In this document: piece by piece, positions 7,319 through 16,504 of the stretch
Layout of the letters: each line of letters starts with the position of its first letter
Position numbering within the stretch: the stretch's first letter is position 1
DNA from: Fibrobacter sp. UWB16
GTDB taxonomy: Bacteria > Fibrobacterota > Fibrobacteria > Fibrobacterales > Fibrobacteraceae
NCBI RefSeq assembly: GCF_900215325.1
Contig: NZ_OCMS01000006.1
Span: forward strand, 58,330-122,329
DNA length: 64,000 bases
Direction: 5' to 3'
Program-made: the position numbers and the translations under genes
The notes under the pieces: model-generated
What the model saw: only the letters and a program-made list of their open reading frames with translations
What the model was told of the DNA's origin: nothing
The model's database searches: none

Positions 7319-8041
7319 TTACGAAAGCCACTTTGATAACGGTATATAAGTAAATGTACCATTCTTTTTAAATCTCACGTACCACCCACGCTGCTTTGGA
7401 ACATTCAAGTTCTTAAATCCGGAGTTCGATTCTATTTCCTCATGAAAAAAATTTTCAGGATTAAACACATCCTGCTCATTTATATTTCCACTTCCATCAC
7501 CTTCACAATAGACGATAAACGGATATATTTCCATATACTCATTCCCTCTATAATTTTGGCGAGCAATCTGAGTGTCATGCCATGCAAGGAACGCCAGGTT
7601 ATCAGGAAGCTTTTGTACATCGCCCATTCCAAGTTCCCAGTTGCACCATTTTGATGCTATTGCTCCATTAGATGCCAGGAATAAGAATCTATCACACGTC
7701 TTGATCTTTTTCTTTATCACCTGAGCTGTTTTTATAGAAGTTCTTAAAGGGAGAGATTTATCTTCGCTATCTATATAAACATATACATTATATCTATTTC
7801 TTAGAAAAGAAATTAGCCCCATCGTATATTGTAAATCACTATGACTATGGGAAAGAAAAACAAATAGTTTACATTTAGACGACTGATAGTATTGTTTGCC
7901 AAGATTTTCGAGTCCTTCCCAATCATCTTCATTCTTTAAATAGTGAGACTCTTCTTGAAAACGACGATACTCGTATTCAATATCCTTATCAATATATTCT
8001 TCAAACAGTCTTGGTTGAAATAAATCTTGCAACAAAATCAT
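7319..8041 (-). CDS. TIR-domain protein (TIR-C)
   Basis: 240 aa. An N-terminal ~55-residue helical lead is followed by a TIR domain starting KLFVFLSHSHSDLQYTMG. It continues with YNVYVYIDSEDKSLP (BB-loop region), CDRFLFLASNGAIASKW and CNWELGMGD, whose Glu (about residue 136) is the likely NADase catalytic residue. The C-terminal ~70 residues (GWYVRFKKNGTFTYIPL) form an extra segment not recognised. It is the first gene of the AT-rich cassette, starting 16 nt after the methylase stop. A 60-base sample (7681-7740) has 19 G/C, against 35 of 60 for 17761-17820 in the upstream helicase, suggesting a different origin for the two modules. Confidence 0.85.
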   Translation of the reverse strand: MILLQDLFQPRLFEEYIDKDIEYEYRRFQEESHYLKNEDDWEGLENLGKQYYQSSKCKLFVFLSHSHSDLQYTMGLISFLRNRYNVYVYIDSEDKSLPLRTSIKTAQVIKKKIKTCDRFLFLASNGAIASKWCNWELGMGDVQKLPDNLAFLAWHDTQIARQNYRGNEYMEIYPFIVYCEGDGSGNINEQDVFNPENFFHEEIESNSGFKNLNVPKQRGWYVRFKKNGTFTYIPLSKWLS

Positions 8042-8057
8042 TTTCTAGTTCCTTGTT

Positions 8058-11000
8058 TTAATTCATCTTATCCCAGGCTTCGAGGACGAGGCGTTGGGTG
8101 CGGTATTCGCCGTAGGTTGAGAGTTCGGCGTCGCGGAGGACGCGGAAGGTTTCGCTGGGGTAATCGTCGCCCATGACGGTTTTGGGGTCGAGGATGTATT
8201 CGAGGTCGCGGCGGCTTAAGCCGTAGAGTTTTGCGAAGTAGGCGTCGAGTTCGGCGCGAAGCCCCGCTCTGTGCGAGTCTTCGAAGACGATGGGCGGAAT
8301 AGAGGCCGGATCGAAGTCGGAGGCGGCAAGGGCATTGATGTCGGTGCCGGTTGGCAAATCCTTGTGCTGGGCAATTATGAGCTTGCGGAGGTCCACGCTA
8401 GCGTCGTTCCAGAGAGCACGAGCCCATTCGACGATATCGGTAGCGGTATAGGTCAGGGCGAATACACGCGGGACGATAAAGTTGATGGCAGTTTCAGTGA
8501 ATGCGGCCGGAGGAAGAACAGGTAACTGTTTCGTCACAAACATTGTTGCGTATGACCCGCCTATTTTTGTACGTGATACAAAATCAAACGGCAAAGCATT
8601 GAAATTCGCTAACAAGCAAGACATCATAACAGCACCTTGACTGAACGATGACAATAATTGAGTATTATGTCCAACTCCGCAAAAAGGCATTACTGACGCA
8701 ATCATCGTTCTTTCGTTCATGGCATTGGTTACGCCTCGCCATCCCATTAGATACTTTGGGCAATATTTTTCAGTAGCATTGAGCAGTTTCTGCACAATAT
8801 CATCGCTTTTGGTGGCATCAAGATAAACTTTCTGCAAATCAGCATCCGTTTCCGTCATAGCAAAATGCAGGCAAAGTTCACGGAGCTTTTGTCCATCTTC
8901 TTTACGCAAAGCGGAGACTACAGAGGAATCTAGGGTGGTTGATCGCAGCACTGTTTCGGTATATGGCACCCAATATTCTGGTTGAACCACGAAACCCACA
9001 TCAGCCTTTTGCACTAACGAAATATCAACTGTTTTCCCATTAACAAATGTTGCCCAACGATGATCCATCTGATGCATCATTTTAGGTTCATACAAAGGTA
9101 GCATCATTTTCCCATCAGCCCCTTCCCCTGAAACCTTTGCAAAGAGATCACTTGCCGATGTCATGTTATACATCTGTTGGAATTTGATATTCCACGGATT
9201 TCCGTTCTTATCATCAGATTCACGAATAAAAACGCCCGCCTTGCGATATATCTTCTTCGCAAGTTCGGCATCTTCCTGACTTCGGAACACGGGGCATGTG
9301 TGCGTATTCGGGTTAATCAAGTCAAAGTCATCCGCCGTCATCGAGAAATGGCGTCGTTTGTCTTCGAGTTCGGGTACATTCTTGAGGAAGAATGCAAAGT
9401 CGCCCGGCGTATTCCCGGCTGCAATCGTCAGCAAGCAGAACTTGAACATTCGATGCACATTGGGGAATATGCCTTCCTTATTTTCGAAATCATAAAGGCT
9501 ATGAAGTTTTCCTTTGGAGGCTATTTCACCAAAGAACGCCTTAGTTGAATCATCTGTGGCAATTCCGGATGGACATACAAAACCAGTAGTTCCTCGTTCA
9601 TTACGGAGACGATAATTTAATTCAGCAAATTTTGAATAAAGATTCACCTTTCCAAACGATGTCAACGGGAAACGGCCACTATTTCCATAATAGGTGTTCT
9701 CCGCTTCTAAAGCATGTTTTCTTATTTCATACAGCTCGTATATATGCGGCCGGTCTTTTTTCAGCTGATCTATTGCTATTTTTCGATCATTACCATTTAA
9801 CATAGCAATTTCTGGCAAAAGGTTCGCGAAAAATTCAACTTCCTTTAACTGCGATACCTCCCACGGTGGGTTACCCACTACGCAATCGAAGCCGCCCTTA
9901 GCGAACACTTCCGGGAACTCCACCGGCCAATGGAAGAATGAGTATTCTTCGCTCAGTTTGGCAGCAAGTTCACGGACTCCTTGTTTGGTTTCTGCAAGGT
10001 CGTTCATTACGTCGTAAACATCTTCGCTGGTCGGAATCGTCAACGGATCCGTCTTTTTAGCGAAGAATGCCGCCGTATAGAGATCGCAAGCAGCACGATT
10101 CCTAATGTAGTCCGCATCATTTAGGAGTTTCTCATAAAGCGCACGTTTACGCTCTTCACTTGCCAAGTTGTCATTAGGCAATGCCTCTATATCGCGAGTA
10201 AGCTTAGCCAGCCTTTCATTAGATAGAGGTTTCGCCTTCTTAAGGAAACTCTGCTGCGACTTTTTACCCGACTGGGAGTCATTCGTCTTCTTAGTCGCCG
10301 TACATACGGCCTTGTCATCGCCAATTAATGCCGTGTACGCAGCCGCGGGGATTCCGTCATTCAGTACCTTGAGGTCAAATACGCCTACAAGCGAGTTTCC
10401 CTGCTTGATATGGTGATTCAGGAACTCCAACGGTTTGCCCGGTTCGTAACCTTCGAGCCAGAGCGCGGTGCGAGCCAGTTCCACGGCCATTTCATTCAGG
10501 TCCACGCCGTAAATGCAGTTGGTAATCACGTCGCGAAGCGCCTTGCGGTAGGTTTCGGCGGTCGCGCTTTCCCCCGTCTTTTCGAGACGCTTTTCGCTGA
10601 GGACTTCAGCCAAGCGGCGGCTACCGGCAAGCAAAAAATGCCCAGAACCGCTGCCAGCGTCAATCATACGGAAATCAAGGATGGCGCGTTCGTAGTCCGG
10701 TTCGCGTTTTTCCTTACGGGCAAGGTCTTCTTCGGCCTTGAGCTTCGCTTCGATGGCGGGTTCAAGAGCCGTCTTGACGAGGCTCTGCACAAGGCTTGCA
10801 TCGGTATAGTAGCTACCACTGAGCTTACGGGCGTTACCCTTGGTCGATCCGTCTTCGATAATGCCGTCTTCGTCGCCCACGCCCACGAAACTGAACGTCT
10901 TGGCCTGTAAATCCACATGGGGCACTAGTTCCAACAGGCTCTCGTAAACGGAGCCGAACTCTTCGGTGCCCATGTTGCGATAATCGGTGAAGGTCTTCAC

Positions 11001-12233
11001 GTCGTCGATATCGTTCCAACGAAGCTGACGGATGGCCTTCATCAAGTGTTCGTTATCGAGTTCGCACGCATCCAGTAGCGGACACTGGTCGGCCTTGAAC
11101 AGACCTCCAAGCGGCATCAAGTCCAGATTGTCGTTACCTTCCTGGAATGCCTTATAGACCACCTTCACGCCGTGCCACAGGTCGGTATAGCGGTCGGTAC
11201 GGATAGCCTTCTTGGCGCGTTCGGCCAAGCGGTGGACGCTGTAGCCGGTCCAGTAGAGCCGATGGGCGTTGCGGAATCTGGGTTCAAGTTCCGCGTCGGT
11301 GCCGGATTCGCTGGGATGAGCAAAAATCAGGCCACGTTCCTCGATAGTGCTAAGGAAGAGGAATCGGTAAACTTCACGGAGTAGCGCCTTGTAGAACACC
11401 TGAACGGTATAGGGAGCACCGTCCGGGCGCTTGCCTTCGGCAAGGGAGTTCAGAAGCACATTGTTGCCGGGGCCTTCAGTCTTGAGGAATCCGGCGCCAA
11501 GGTATAGGAGAGCATTCGTCACTCCGGTACGCAGACCTTCGCGCACGCGCGTCCCCTGCAAGATGCCTTCGGTACGCCACTGTTCCCATACGTTCACGCG
11601 GCTTGCCTGCATAAAGCACCAGAACGCCACGAAATCAGGGTAACGGTCTTCCTTGAGGATGGATTCGATATTGAACGAGAGGTAGCTAGGACGGACAAGG
11701 CTTTCGGAATCGCGGAGCAATCGGAGTTCACGCCCGTTGGTGACAATCGCCCATGTGCAAGGTTCAATTGCGTTCAGGAACATCTGGGCAAGCGCATAGC
11801 CGCTCTTTTTGCGGCTAGTCACGCCTTCGATGGTGAAACGGGCATCGGCCATGTCGAGCGAGAGGTCTGCTGGCACAATAACAAGCGGAACATTTGGCGT
11901 CACGTAGGTCGTCACCGGGTATTTCACGCCGCCGATTACGGCTGGCTGTTCCTCGGTAATACCGGTATAGTCGAGAGCGGTACCGAAAAGCTGGAAGACG
12001 AAATTCTTGAGACTGTCAAACGAGGCATTCTTTGACGCATATTCGGCGTAGAGCGCCTTCGCGATACTGAACGCACGGCTGGTTTGGTCACTGAACTTGA
12101 TTCCCGGAGGCAAGTTGTAGTCCTTTTCGGACTGGGCCGAGCACTTGCGCTGGGCAATCTGGGCGATACTGTCACTTACAAAGAGGGAACCGACCAAGTC
12201 AATCGTCGAAAATTCAATCTGGTTCTTTTTCAT
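8058..12233 (-). CDS. Eco57I/PglX-like N6-adenine DNA methyltransferase (DrmMI-like)
   Basis: 1391 aa. SAM-binding motif I is DAGSGSGHFLLAG (about residue 525) and the catalytic motif is VVGNPPWEVSQ (about residue 787), defining an N6-adenine methylase. The long N-terminal region (1-450) resembles that of Eco57I/PglX-type enzymes in BREX and DISARM. The C-terminal third would carry target recognition. Its ATG overlaps the TGA of the upstream ATPase (ATGA), indicating translational coupling. Together with the SNF2 and DUF1998 helicases it forms a DISARM-like set, in which it would mark host DNA. No PglZ or BrxC-like gene is present, so BREX is unlikely. AT-richer patches inside the gene suggest exchange of the specificity region. 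Confidence 0.88.
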   Translation of the reverse strand: MKKNQIEFSTIDLVGSLFVSDSIAQIAQRKCSAQSEKDYNLPPGIKFSDQTSRAFSIAKALYAEYASKNASFDSLKNFVFQLFGTALDYTGITEEQPAVIGGVKYPVTTYVTPNVPLVIVPADLSLDMADARFTIEGVTSRKKSGYALAQMFLNAIEPCTWAIVTNGRELRLLRDSESLVRPSYLSFNIESILKEDRYPDFVAFWCFMQASRVNVWEQWRTEGILQGTRVREGLRTGVTNALLYLGAGFLKTEGPGNNVLLNSLAEGKRPDGAPYTVQVFYKALLREVYRFLFLSTIEERGLIFAHPSESGTDAELEPRFRNAHRLYWTGYSVHRLAERAKKAIRTDRYTDLWHGVKVVYKAFQEGNDNLDLMPLGGLFKADQCPLLDACELDNEHLMKAIRQLRWNDIDDVKTFTDYRNMGTEEFGSVYESLLELVPHVDLQAKTFSFVGVGDEDGIIEDGSTKGNARKLSGSYYTDASLVQSLVKTALEPAIEAKLKAEEDLARKEKREPDYERAILDFRMIDAGSGSGHFLLAGSRRLAEVLSEKRLEKTGESATAETYRKALRDVITNCIYGVDLNEMAVELARTALWLEGYEPGKPLEFLNHHIKQGNSLVGVFDLKVLNDGIPAAAYTALIGDDKAVCTATKKTNDSQSGKKSQQSFLKKAKPLSNERLAKLTRDIEALPNDNLASEERKRALYEKLLNDADYIRNRAACDLYTAAFFAKKTDPLTIPTSEDVYDVMNDLAETKQGVRELAAKLSEEYSFFHWPVEFPEVFAKGGFDCVVGNPPWEVSQLKEVEFFANLLPEIAMLNGNDRKIAIDQLKKDRPHIYELYEIRKHALEAENTYYGNSGRFPLTSFGKVNLYSKFAELNYRLRNERGTTGFVCPSGIATDDSTKAFFGEIASKGKLHSLYDFENKEGIFPNVHRMFKFCLLTIAAGNTPGDFAFFLKNVPELEDKRRHFSMTADDFDLINPNTHTCPVFRSQEDAELAKKIYRKAGVFIRESDDKNGNPWNIKFQQMYNMTSASDLFAKVSGEGADGKMMLPLYEPKMMHQMDHRWATFVNGKTVDISLVQKADVGFVVQPEYWVPYTETVLRSTTLDSSVVSALRKEDGQKLRELCLHFAMTETDADLQKVYLDATKSDDIVQKLLNATEKYCPKYLMGWRGVTNAMNERTMIASVMPFCGVGHNTQLLSSFSQGAVMMSCLLANFNALPFDFVSRTKIGGSYATMFVTKQLPVLPPAAFTETAINFIVPRVFALTYTATDIVEWARALWNDASVDLRKLIIAQHKDLPTGTDINALAASDFDPASIPPIVFEDSHRAGLRAELDAYFAKLYGLSRRDLEYILDPKTVMGDDYPSETFRVLRDAELSTYGEYRTQRLVLEAWDKMN

Positions 12234-13501
12234 CTGAGTATTTCCGGGTTCAGCAAAAATTCAATCAGGTTCACGTGAAGGATTCCGTCCGTATCGCGGA
12301 ATGTCTCGGGGATGTCGTTCTGGACGATGATTTTCGAGAAGAAATCCTTGGCGAGTTTTAGCGAATCGAGTTCCGCCTTGATTTTTTCGTCGGTGTTCAT
12401 CTGCCAAGCCGACTGGATGTAGATACGCTTGTCGCCGTGGTTTACCACAAAGTCGATTTCCTTTTGGACCCTTCCACCTTTATTCCTGTCAACAACGACA
12501 CCCACATCTACCGAGTAGCCTCGCGAAACGAGTTCGTTATAGACAATGTTTTCCATCAAGTGACCGGAATCAATCTGACGGAAATTCAGTCGGGCATTGC
12601 GCAGCCCCACATCGGTAAAGTAATACTTGTTCGGGTAATCGAAGTAATGCTTGCCCTTGACATCGTAGCGCTTGGCCTCGCTTACGATAAAGGCATCCTT
12701 GCAATGTTCAATGTAATCGCTCACGGTGTTCACGCTCAATTTTTCGTTCTTGACGCTCTTGAGTGCATTCGTGATGTTGGTCGGGTTCGTAAGGGAACTT
12801 ATCTGGGAACTGAGATTATCCAGTATGTTTCCAAGAATGTCGGAACGCGCCACATTGTTGCGTTCCACGATATCCTTGATATAGACTTCATCGAAAAGCG
12901 ATGCGAGATACTGCTTTTGCTGCTCCGAGTTTTTCAGTTTCAGCAAATAAGGCATTCCACCGTAAAGCATATAGGCGTCGAAATCGTCGCGGACATGCCC
13001 GGCCCTGTACCCGTGAAATTCGGCAAAGCTCAGCGGATAAACGTGTATTTGCGATGCTCGACCACGAAATTCTGTCGCGATGTCCTTGGAAAGCATCTTC
13101 GAGTTGCTACCCGTGACATAGACATCCAGATTCTCATAGTCCTTGAGCTCGTTCAACAAATCGTAAACGGTGATTTCGTGCCCAGCATTGTCGGGATCCG
13201 GAACAGAATAGCAGAACTGGATTTCGTCGATAAACAGATAATACTTTTTACGGCGGTCCTTTATTTGCGATTCTACGTATTCGGCAAGGACTACCGGGTT
13301 CCTGAACTTCGCGAACTTGCGCTTGTCCAGTTCAAGCATAATGATGTTCTCTGCCCTGGAGCCATTTTTCAACAGGTAGTCGTAAAAAAGATGGAACAGG
13401 AGCGTCGATTTTCCACAACGCCTGATACCTGTAATGACCTTGATCTGGCCATCCCACATGTAATCGACAATCTTTTTTAGATACCGTTCGCGATCAATCA
13501 T
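12230..13501 (-). CDS. AAA ATPase with DUF4143 domain
   Basis: 423 aa. The N-terminal AAA_14 ATPase has Walker A ITGIRRCGKST (about residue 29), Walker B YLFIDEIQ (about residue 92) and sensor-like VYVTGSNSKML. The C-terminal DUF4143 has KEIDFVV (about residue 348), as in nuclease-like folds of this family. The ATG at 13501 is chosen because TGGAGGCTTTA lies just upstream at ideal spacing; an in-frame ATG at 13513 is the alternative. The stop overlaps the methylase start by 4 nt. DUF4143 ATPases are very widespread and usually orphan, so a place inside a DISARM-like operon, coupled to the methylase, is unusual. Function unknown. Confidence 0.88.
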   Translation of the reverse strand: MIDRERYLKKIVDYMWDGQIKVITGIRRCGKSTLLFHLFYDYLLKNGSRAENIIMLELDKRKFAKFRNPVVLAEYVESQIKDRRKKYYLFIDEIQFCYSVPDPDNAGHEITVYDLLNELKDYENLDVYVTGSNSKMLSKDIATEFRGRASQIHVYPLSFAEFHGYRAGHVRDDFDAYMLYGGMPYLLKLKNSEQQKQYLASLFDEVYIKDIVERNNVARSDILGNILDNLSSQISSLTNPTNITNALKSVKNEKLSVNTVSDYIEHCKDAFIVSEAKRYDVKGKHYFDYPNKYYFTDVGLRNARLNFRQIDSGHLMENIVYNELVSRGYSVDVGVVVDRNKGGRVQKEIDFVVNHGDKRIYIQSAWQMNTDEKIKAELDSLKLAKDFFSKIIVQNDIPETFRDTDGILHVNLIEFLLNPEILR

Positions 13502-13599
13502 TAAAGCCTCCATCCAAGCGACGCCTTGACTGAAAAGTTACGCCAAAAATGGCAAAAGAATTCAGACATAATATAATAAAAAAGACTCGCCACAGGTCA

Positions 13600-16479
13600 T
13601 TATAGGTCGCCTCCGGGCACAAGCACATAACATCCAATCAAGTCCGCCGGTAAGCACGGCTCCACGGTCACGGTACCGTAACGCTGGGCGCTGGCCGAAC
13701 GAACTCGCAAATGGTCTTCGGAAAGCACGGCCCCGCGTCTCTGGGCAAGGTCCGCAAAAAGCTGGGTATTACCCCGATAAAAGTCAAGCGCACGAGCCAC
13801 ATTGTCGCGGATAACGGGTTCGCCAAGATTTCCGGTCGGACTCCCTTCGAGGAGCGCGTTTACGTCGCCGTTTTCGATGATTCGAGGCTCCCCTACCAAG
13901 TTGACGGCCACCGCCACGGCCTCTTCGGCCATCATCAGCTTCGGCACATTCTTGCCGGTATTGCGCAACTGGTAACGAACTCGGAGCAAGTAAATGGCGG
14001 TCAGTTCATTCACGGCCTCGGTCTCGTACGCGCCAGAACGGGCTGCGATGTCGTTCTTGCCAGAAAGAGCGCCTTCCAACAGATAGTTAGAGAGACTCTC
14101 CACGATGGGATTCGTACGGTGAATAAAGGCATAGCCTTGCGGCGGCGGATACGCAAACGATATCTTCAGAGGCTTTTTCAGGTCCTTCTTGGGGAAAGAT
14201 GCTTGCAACTGGCTACGGATTTCGAGAGGTAATGTCTTGACATCGAGGGTAAAGGCATGCTCCGAAGCACGTTCCTTCGCCGCATTCAAGCGCGTCGTCG
14301 CCACCTCGAAGAACTTCTGCACGTCTTCGGAGTCGCCAAGGGCTTCCTTCGTCTTGTCCCATTCCGGCATGATTTCTTCGGGCTTGAGGGACTGCTGGCT
14401 GAAAATGGTGCGGTTACGGCGTTCCTTGTCGATGGCGCGTTGCCAGTTCCGTTCAACATTGTTCACGTCGGTAGCAAACTCTTCGCCAAAGTCAAGTTCT
14501 AGCTGACCATTCTTATCGGTCGCCACGTATTTCTTGAGCAGAGCAGCTTTCACAAGCGCCACGCGGATATTGCCATTGTCTTCAGGAACCGGAACAGAAA
14601 TACCGAGGTCTTCCTTGATCTTTTCGGCCTTGCGGAGGATTACATTGAAAATAAGTCCGTCTACCGGATTGTCGGCACCGTAAAGCATGGTACACCAGAC
14701 ATCCTTGCACTGTTGGCCGAAACGGTCTACACGGCCTTCGCGCTGTTCATGGCGAGTCGGATTCCATGCCAAGTCATAGTGAACGACGGCGTTAAAGTAG
14801 TCCTGAAGGTTAATACCTTCGGATAGGCAGTCCGTCGCCACGAGAATCGGCGAATCGGATTCCGCCAATTCACGGACCTGTTCTTCGCGTTCCTCATTGG
14901 TGAGTTCACCGGTAACGCATGCCACGCTGCACTTGGGGAACTCAGCCTTGAGCTGGTCGGCTACATAGTGCGCCGTCGCAATATACTTGCAGAAAATGAC
15001 CGGACGGTAACTGTCGCCCGACTTCTTTAGCATCTTGAGCATGTCGTCAAGATGTTTGGCAAGACACTTGAACTTCGGATCTTCAATCTTGCCACTCAGG
15101 GATTCGGCCTTCGCTATCAGGCGCTTGACCGCTTCGGAATCTTCCAGAACCGGACTTACAAACTGGTCGTTGGCTTCTGTATCGTCTTCGCCGTCGTAGG
15201 TTTCGGTGATGTAGCCTTCCAAGAGAGCCGCATTTTCGGCGGTTTCTTCGGCCAGCTTGGCGTTCTCTTCGATGCTGTTCAGTCGAGTCGTAAGGGCGCT
15301 CTTGGCGGCAAGCGGACTGGAGGATATGCAGCGCAACAAAGCGAGCGTCGCATACCACATCATACGTCCCTTGAAACCGTCGGTAATTTCGGCCCTGTTC
15401 GCGATATCTACGCAGTATTCGCGAACCTCGTTAAAGAAGTCGCCCCATTCACCGGTCAACTTGTAGGTGATTTCCTTGGTCTTACGGTCAGGGAAAGCAG
15501 CCTTGCCGGGATAGTTCATCACGTCAATTCGACGGCGCTGTACCAGATGACGGCCCAAATCTTCACGGAGCTTCGTCTTTTCACTGGATGAGTGGTCCAC
15601 GGACAAGTCGTCGAGTTCGGCATAGTCCTTTTTCAATAGCGAAAGAAGGTTATTGAAGGCATGTTCGTCGCCGGAATGCGGCGTTGCCGTCAAGAGGATA
15701 ATATGGCGTTCCTCGTTCGCAGCCAAGTCCTGCAACAGGGAGAATCGCAACTGTCGGCCACCGCCCACGCAACATGTATGGGCCTCATCGACCACCAGCA
15801 TGGCGTCGTCGATATGTGTCTTGAACCAGTCGCGGTGAGTGTCGCTCTTGATATAGTCCAGCGAAATGACCGCCGCCGGATAATGCTCAAAGAACTGTTC
15901 CGTCTTGCTGACCTCTTTTTCGAGGCTTGCAATAGAACGCGCCGTGATACCGACGGCGTCGATATTGAAGTGTTCCTTGAGTTCCGTCACCCACTGGGTC
16001 ACAAGATGAGGCGGACATAGAACGACAAACTTGGATATTTCACCGCGTTCGTAGAGTTCCTTTATGATAAGGCCGGCCTCGATTGTCTTACCGATACCTA
16101 CGTCATCGGCAATCAGCAAACGGACCACGGGCATCTTTAATGCCATCAGAAGAGGTACCAGCTGGTAGCTTCGCGGCTCAAAAGCCAAGTGGCCGAAACT
16201 GCGGAACGGTCCGGCGGCATTCGTAAGCTTGAGCTTCAACGCATCGCGGAGCAGCTTGGCGGATTCAAAACGTCCGATATCGGTCGTATTCGGAGCCGGG
16301 AATACGGCACTTTCAAGTCTCGTATCCTCGATGGACGGCATGATAACCTGAGTTTCGTCATCGGTTCCCCCAAGCGGACGGAGCTTGATGCAATCCTTCA
16401 AGTCGCAGGGTTCCACGACCCATTCGCGTCCACGCACTTTGACAAGGGAGCCTAAGGGGTAAATAACAGTATCAGCCAT
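13600..16479 (-). CDS. SNF2-family helicase (DrmD-like)
   Basis: 959 aa. After an N-terminal ~100-residue region (LVKVRGREWVVEP) comes an SNF2-type ATPase: Walker A LLIADDVGIGKTIEAG (about residue 125), motif II VVDEAH (about residue 230), motif III LTATPHSGDEHAF, and helicase-C motifs TDCLSEGINLQ and HEQREGRVDRFGQ (about residue 580). The architecture matches the DrmD SNF2-like helicase that defines class 1 DISARM. It starts 25 nt after the stop of the upstream DUF1998 helicase with a good AAGGA site. An 86-nt AT-rich gap follows before the ATPase, which may hold an internal promoter. The C-terminal ~300 residues are not assigned. Confidence 0.87.
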   Translation of the reverse strand: MADTVIYPLGSLVKVRGREWVVEPCDLKDCIKLRPLGGTDDETQVIMPSIEDTRLESAVFPAPNTTDIGRFESAKLLRDALKLKLTNAAGPFRSFGHLAFEPRSYQLVPLLMALKMPVVRLLIADDVGIGKTIEAGLIIKELYERGEISKFVVLCPPHLVTQWVTELKEHFNIDAVGITARSIASLEKEVSKTEQFFEHYPAAVISLDYIKSDTHRDWFKTHIDDAMLVVDEAHTCCVGGGRQLRFSLLQDLAANEERHIILLTATPHSGDEHAFNNLLSLLKKDYAELDDLSVDHSSSEKTKLREDLGRHLVQRRRIDVMNYPGKAAFPDRKTKEITYKLTGEWGDFFNEVREYCVDIANRAEITDGFKGRMMWYATLALLRCISSSPLAAKSALTTRLNSIEENAKLAEETAENAALLEGYITETYDGEDDTEANDQFVSPVLEDSEAVKRLIAKAESLSGKIEDPKFKCLAKHLDDMLKMLKKSGDSYRPVIFCKYIATAHYVADQLKAEFPKCSVACVTGELTNEEREEQVRELAESDSPILVATDCLSEGINLQDYFNAVVHYDLAWNPTRHEQREGRVDRFGQQCKDVWCTMLYGADNPVDGLIFNVILRKAEKIKEDLGISVPVPEDNGNIRVALVKAALLKKYVATDKNGQLELDFGEEFATDVNNVERNWQRAIDKERRNRTIFSQQSLKPEEIMPEWDKTKEALGDSEDVQKFFEVATTRLNAAKERASEHAFTLDVKTLPLEIRSQLQASFPKKDLKKPLKISFAYPPPQGYAFIHRTNPIVESLSNYLLEGALSGKNDIAARSGAYETEAVNELTAIYLLRVRYQLRNTGKNVPKLMMAEEAVAVAVNLVGEPRIIENGDVNALLEGSPTGNLGEPVIRDNVARALDFYRGNTQLFADLAQRRGAVLSEDHLRVRSASAQRYGTVTVEPCLPADLIGCYVLVPGGDL

Positions 16480-16504
16480 CTTAAATCCTTCAATTCATCA
16501 AAAG

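Noticed and set aside
5628..8041. Canonical Thoeris system
   Set aside because: TIR proteins are present but no ThsA-type SIR2-SLOG or macro-domain effector is in the island.
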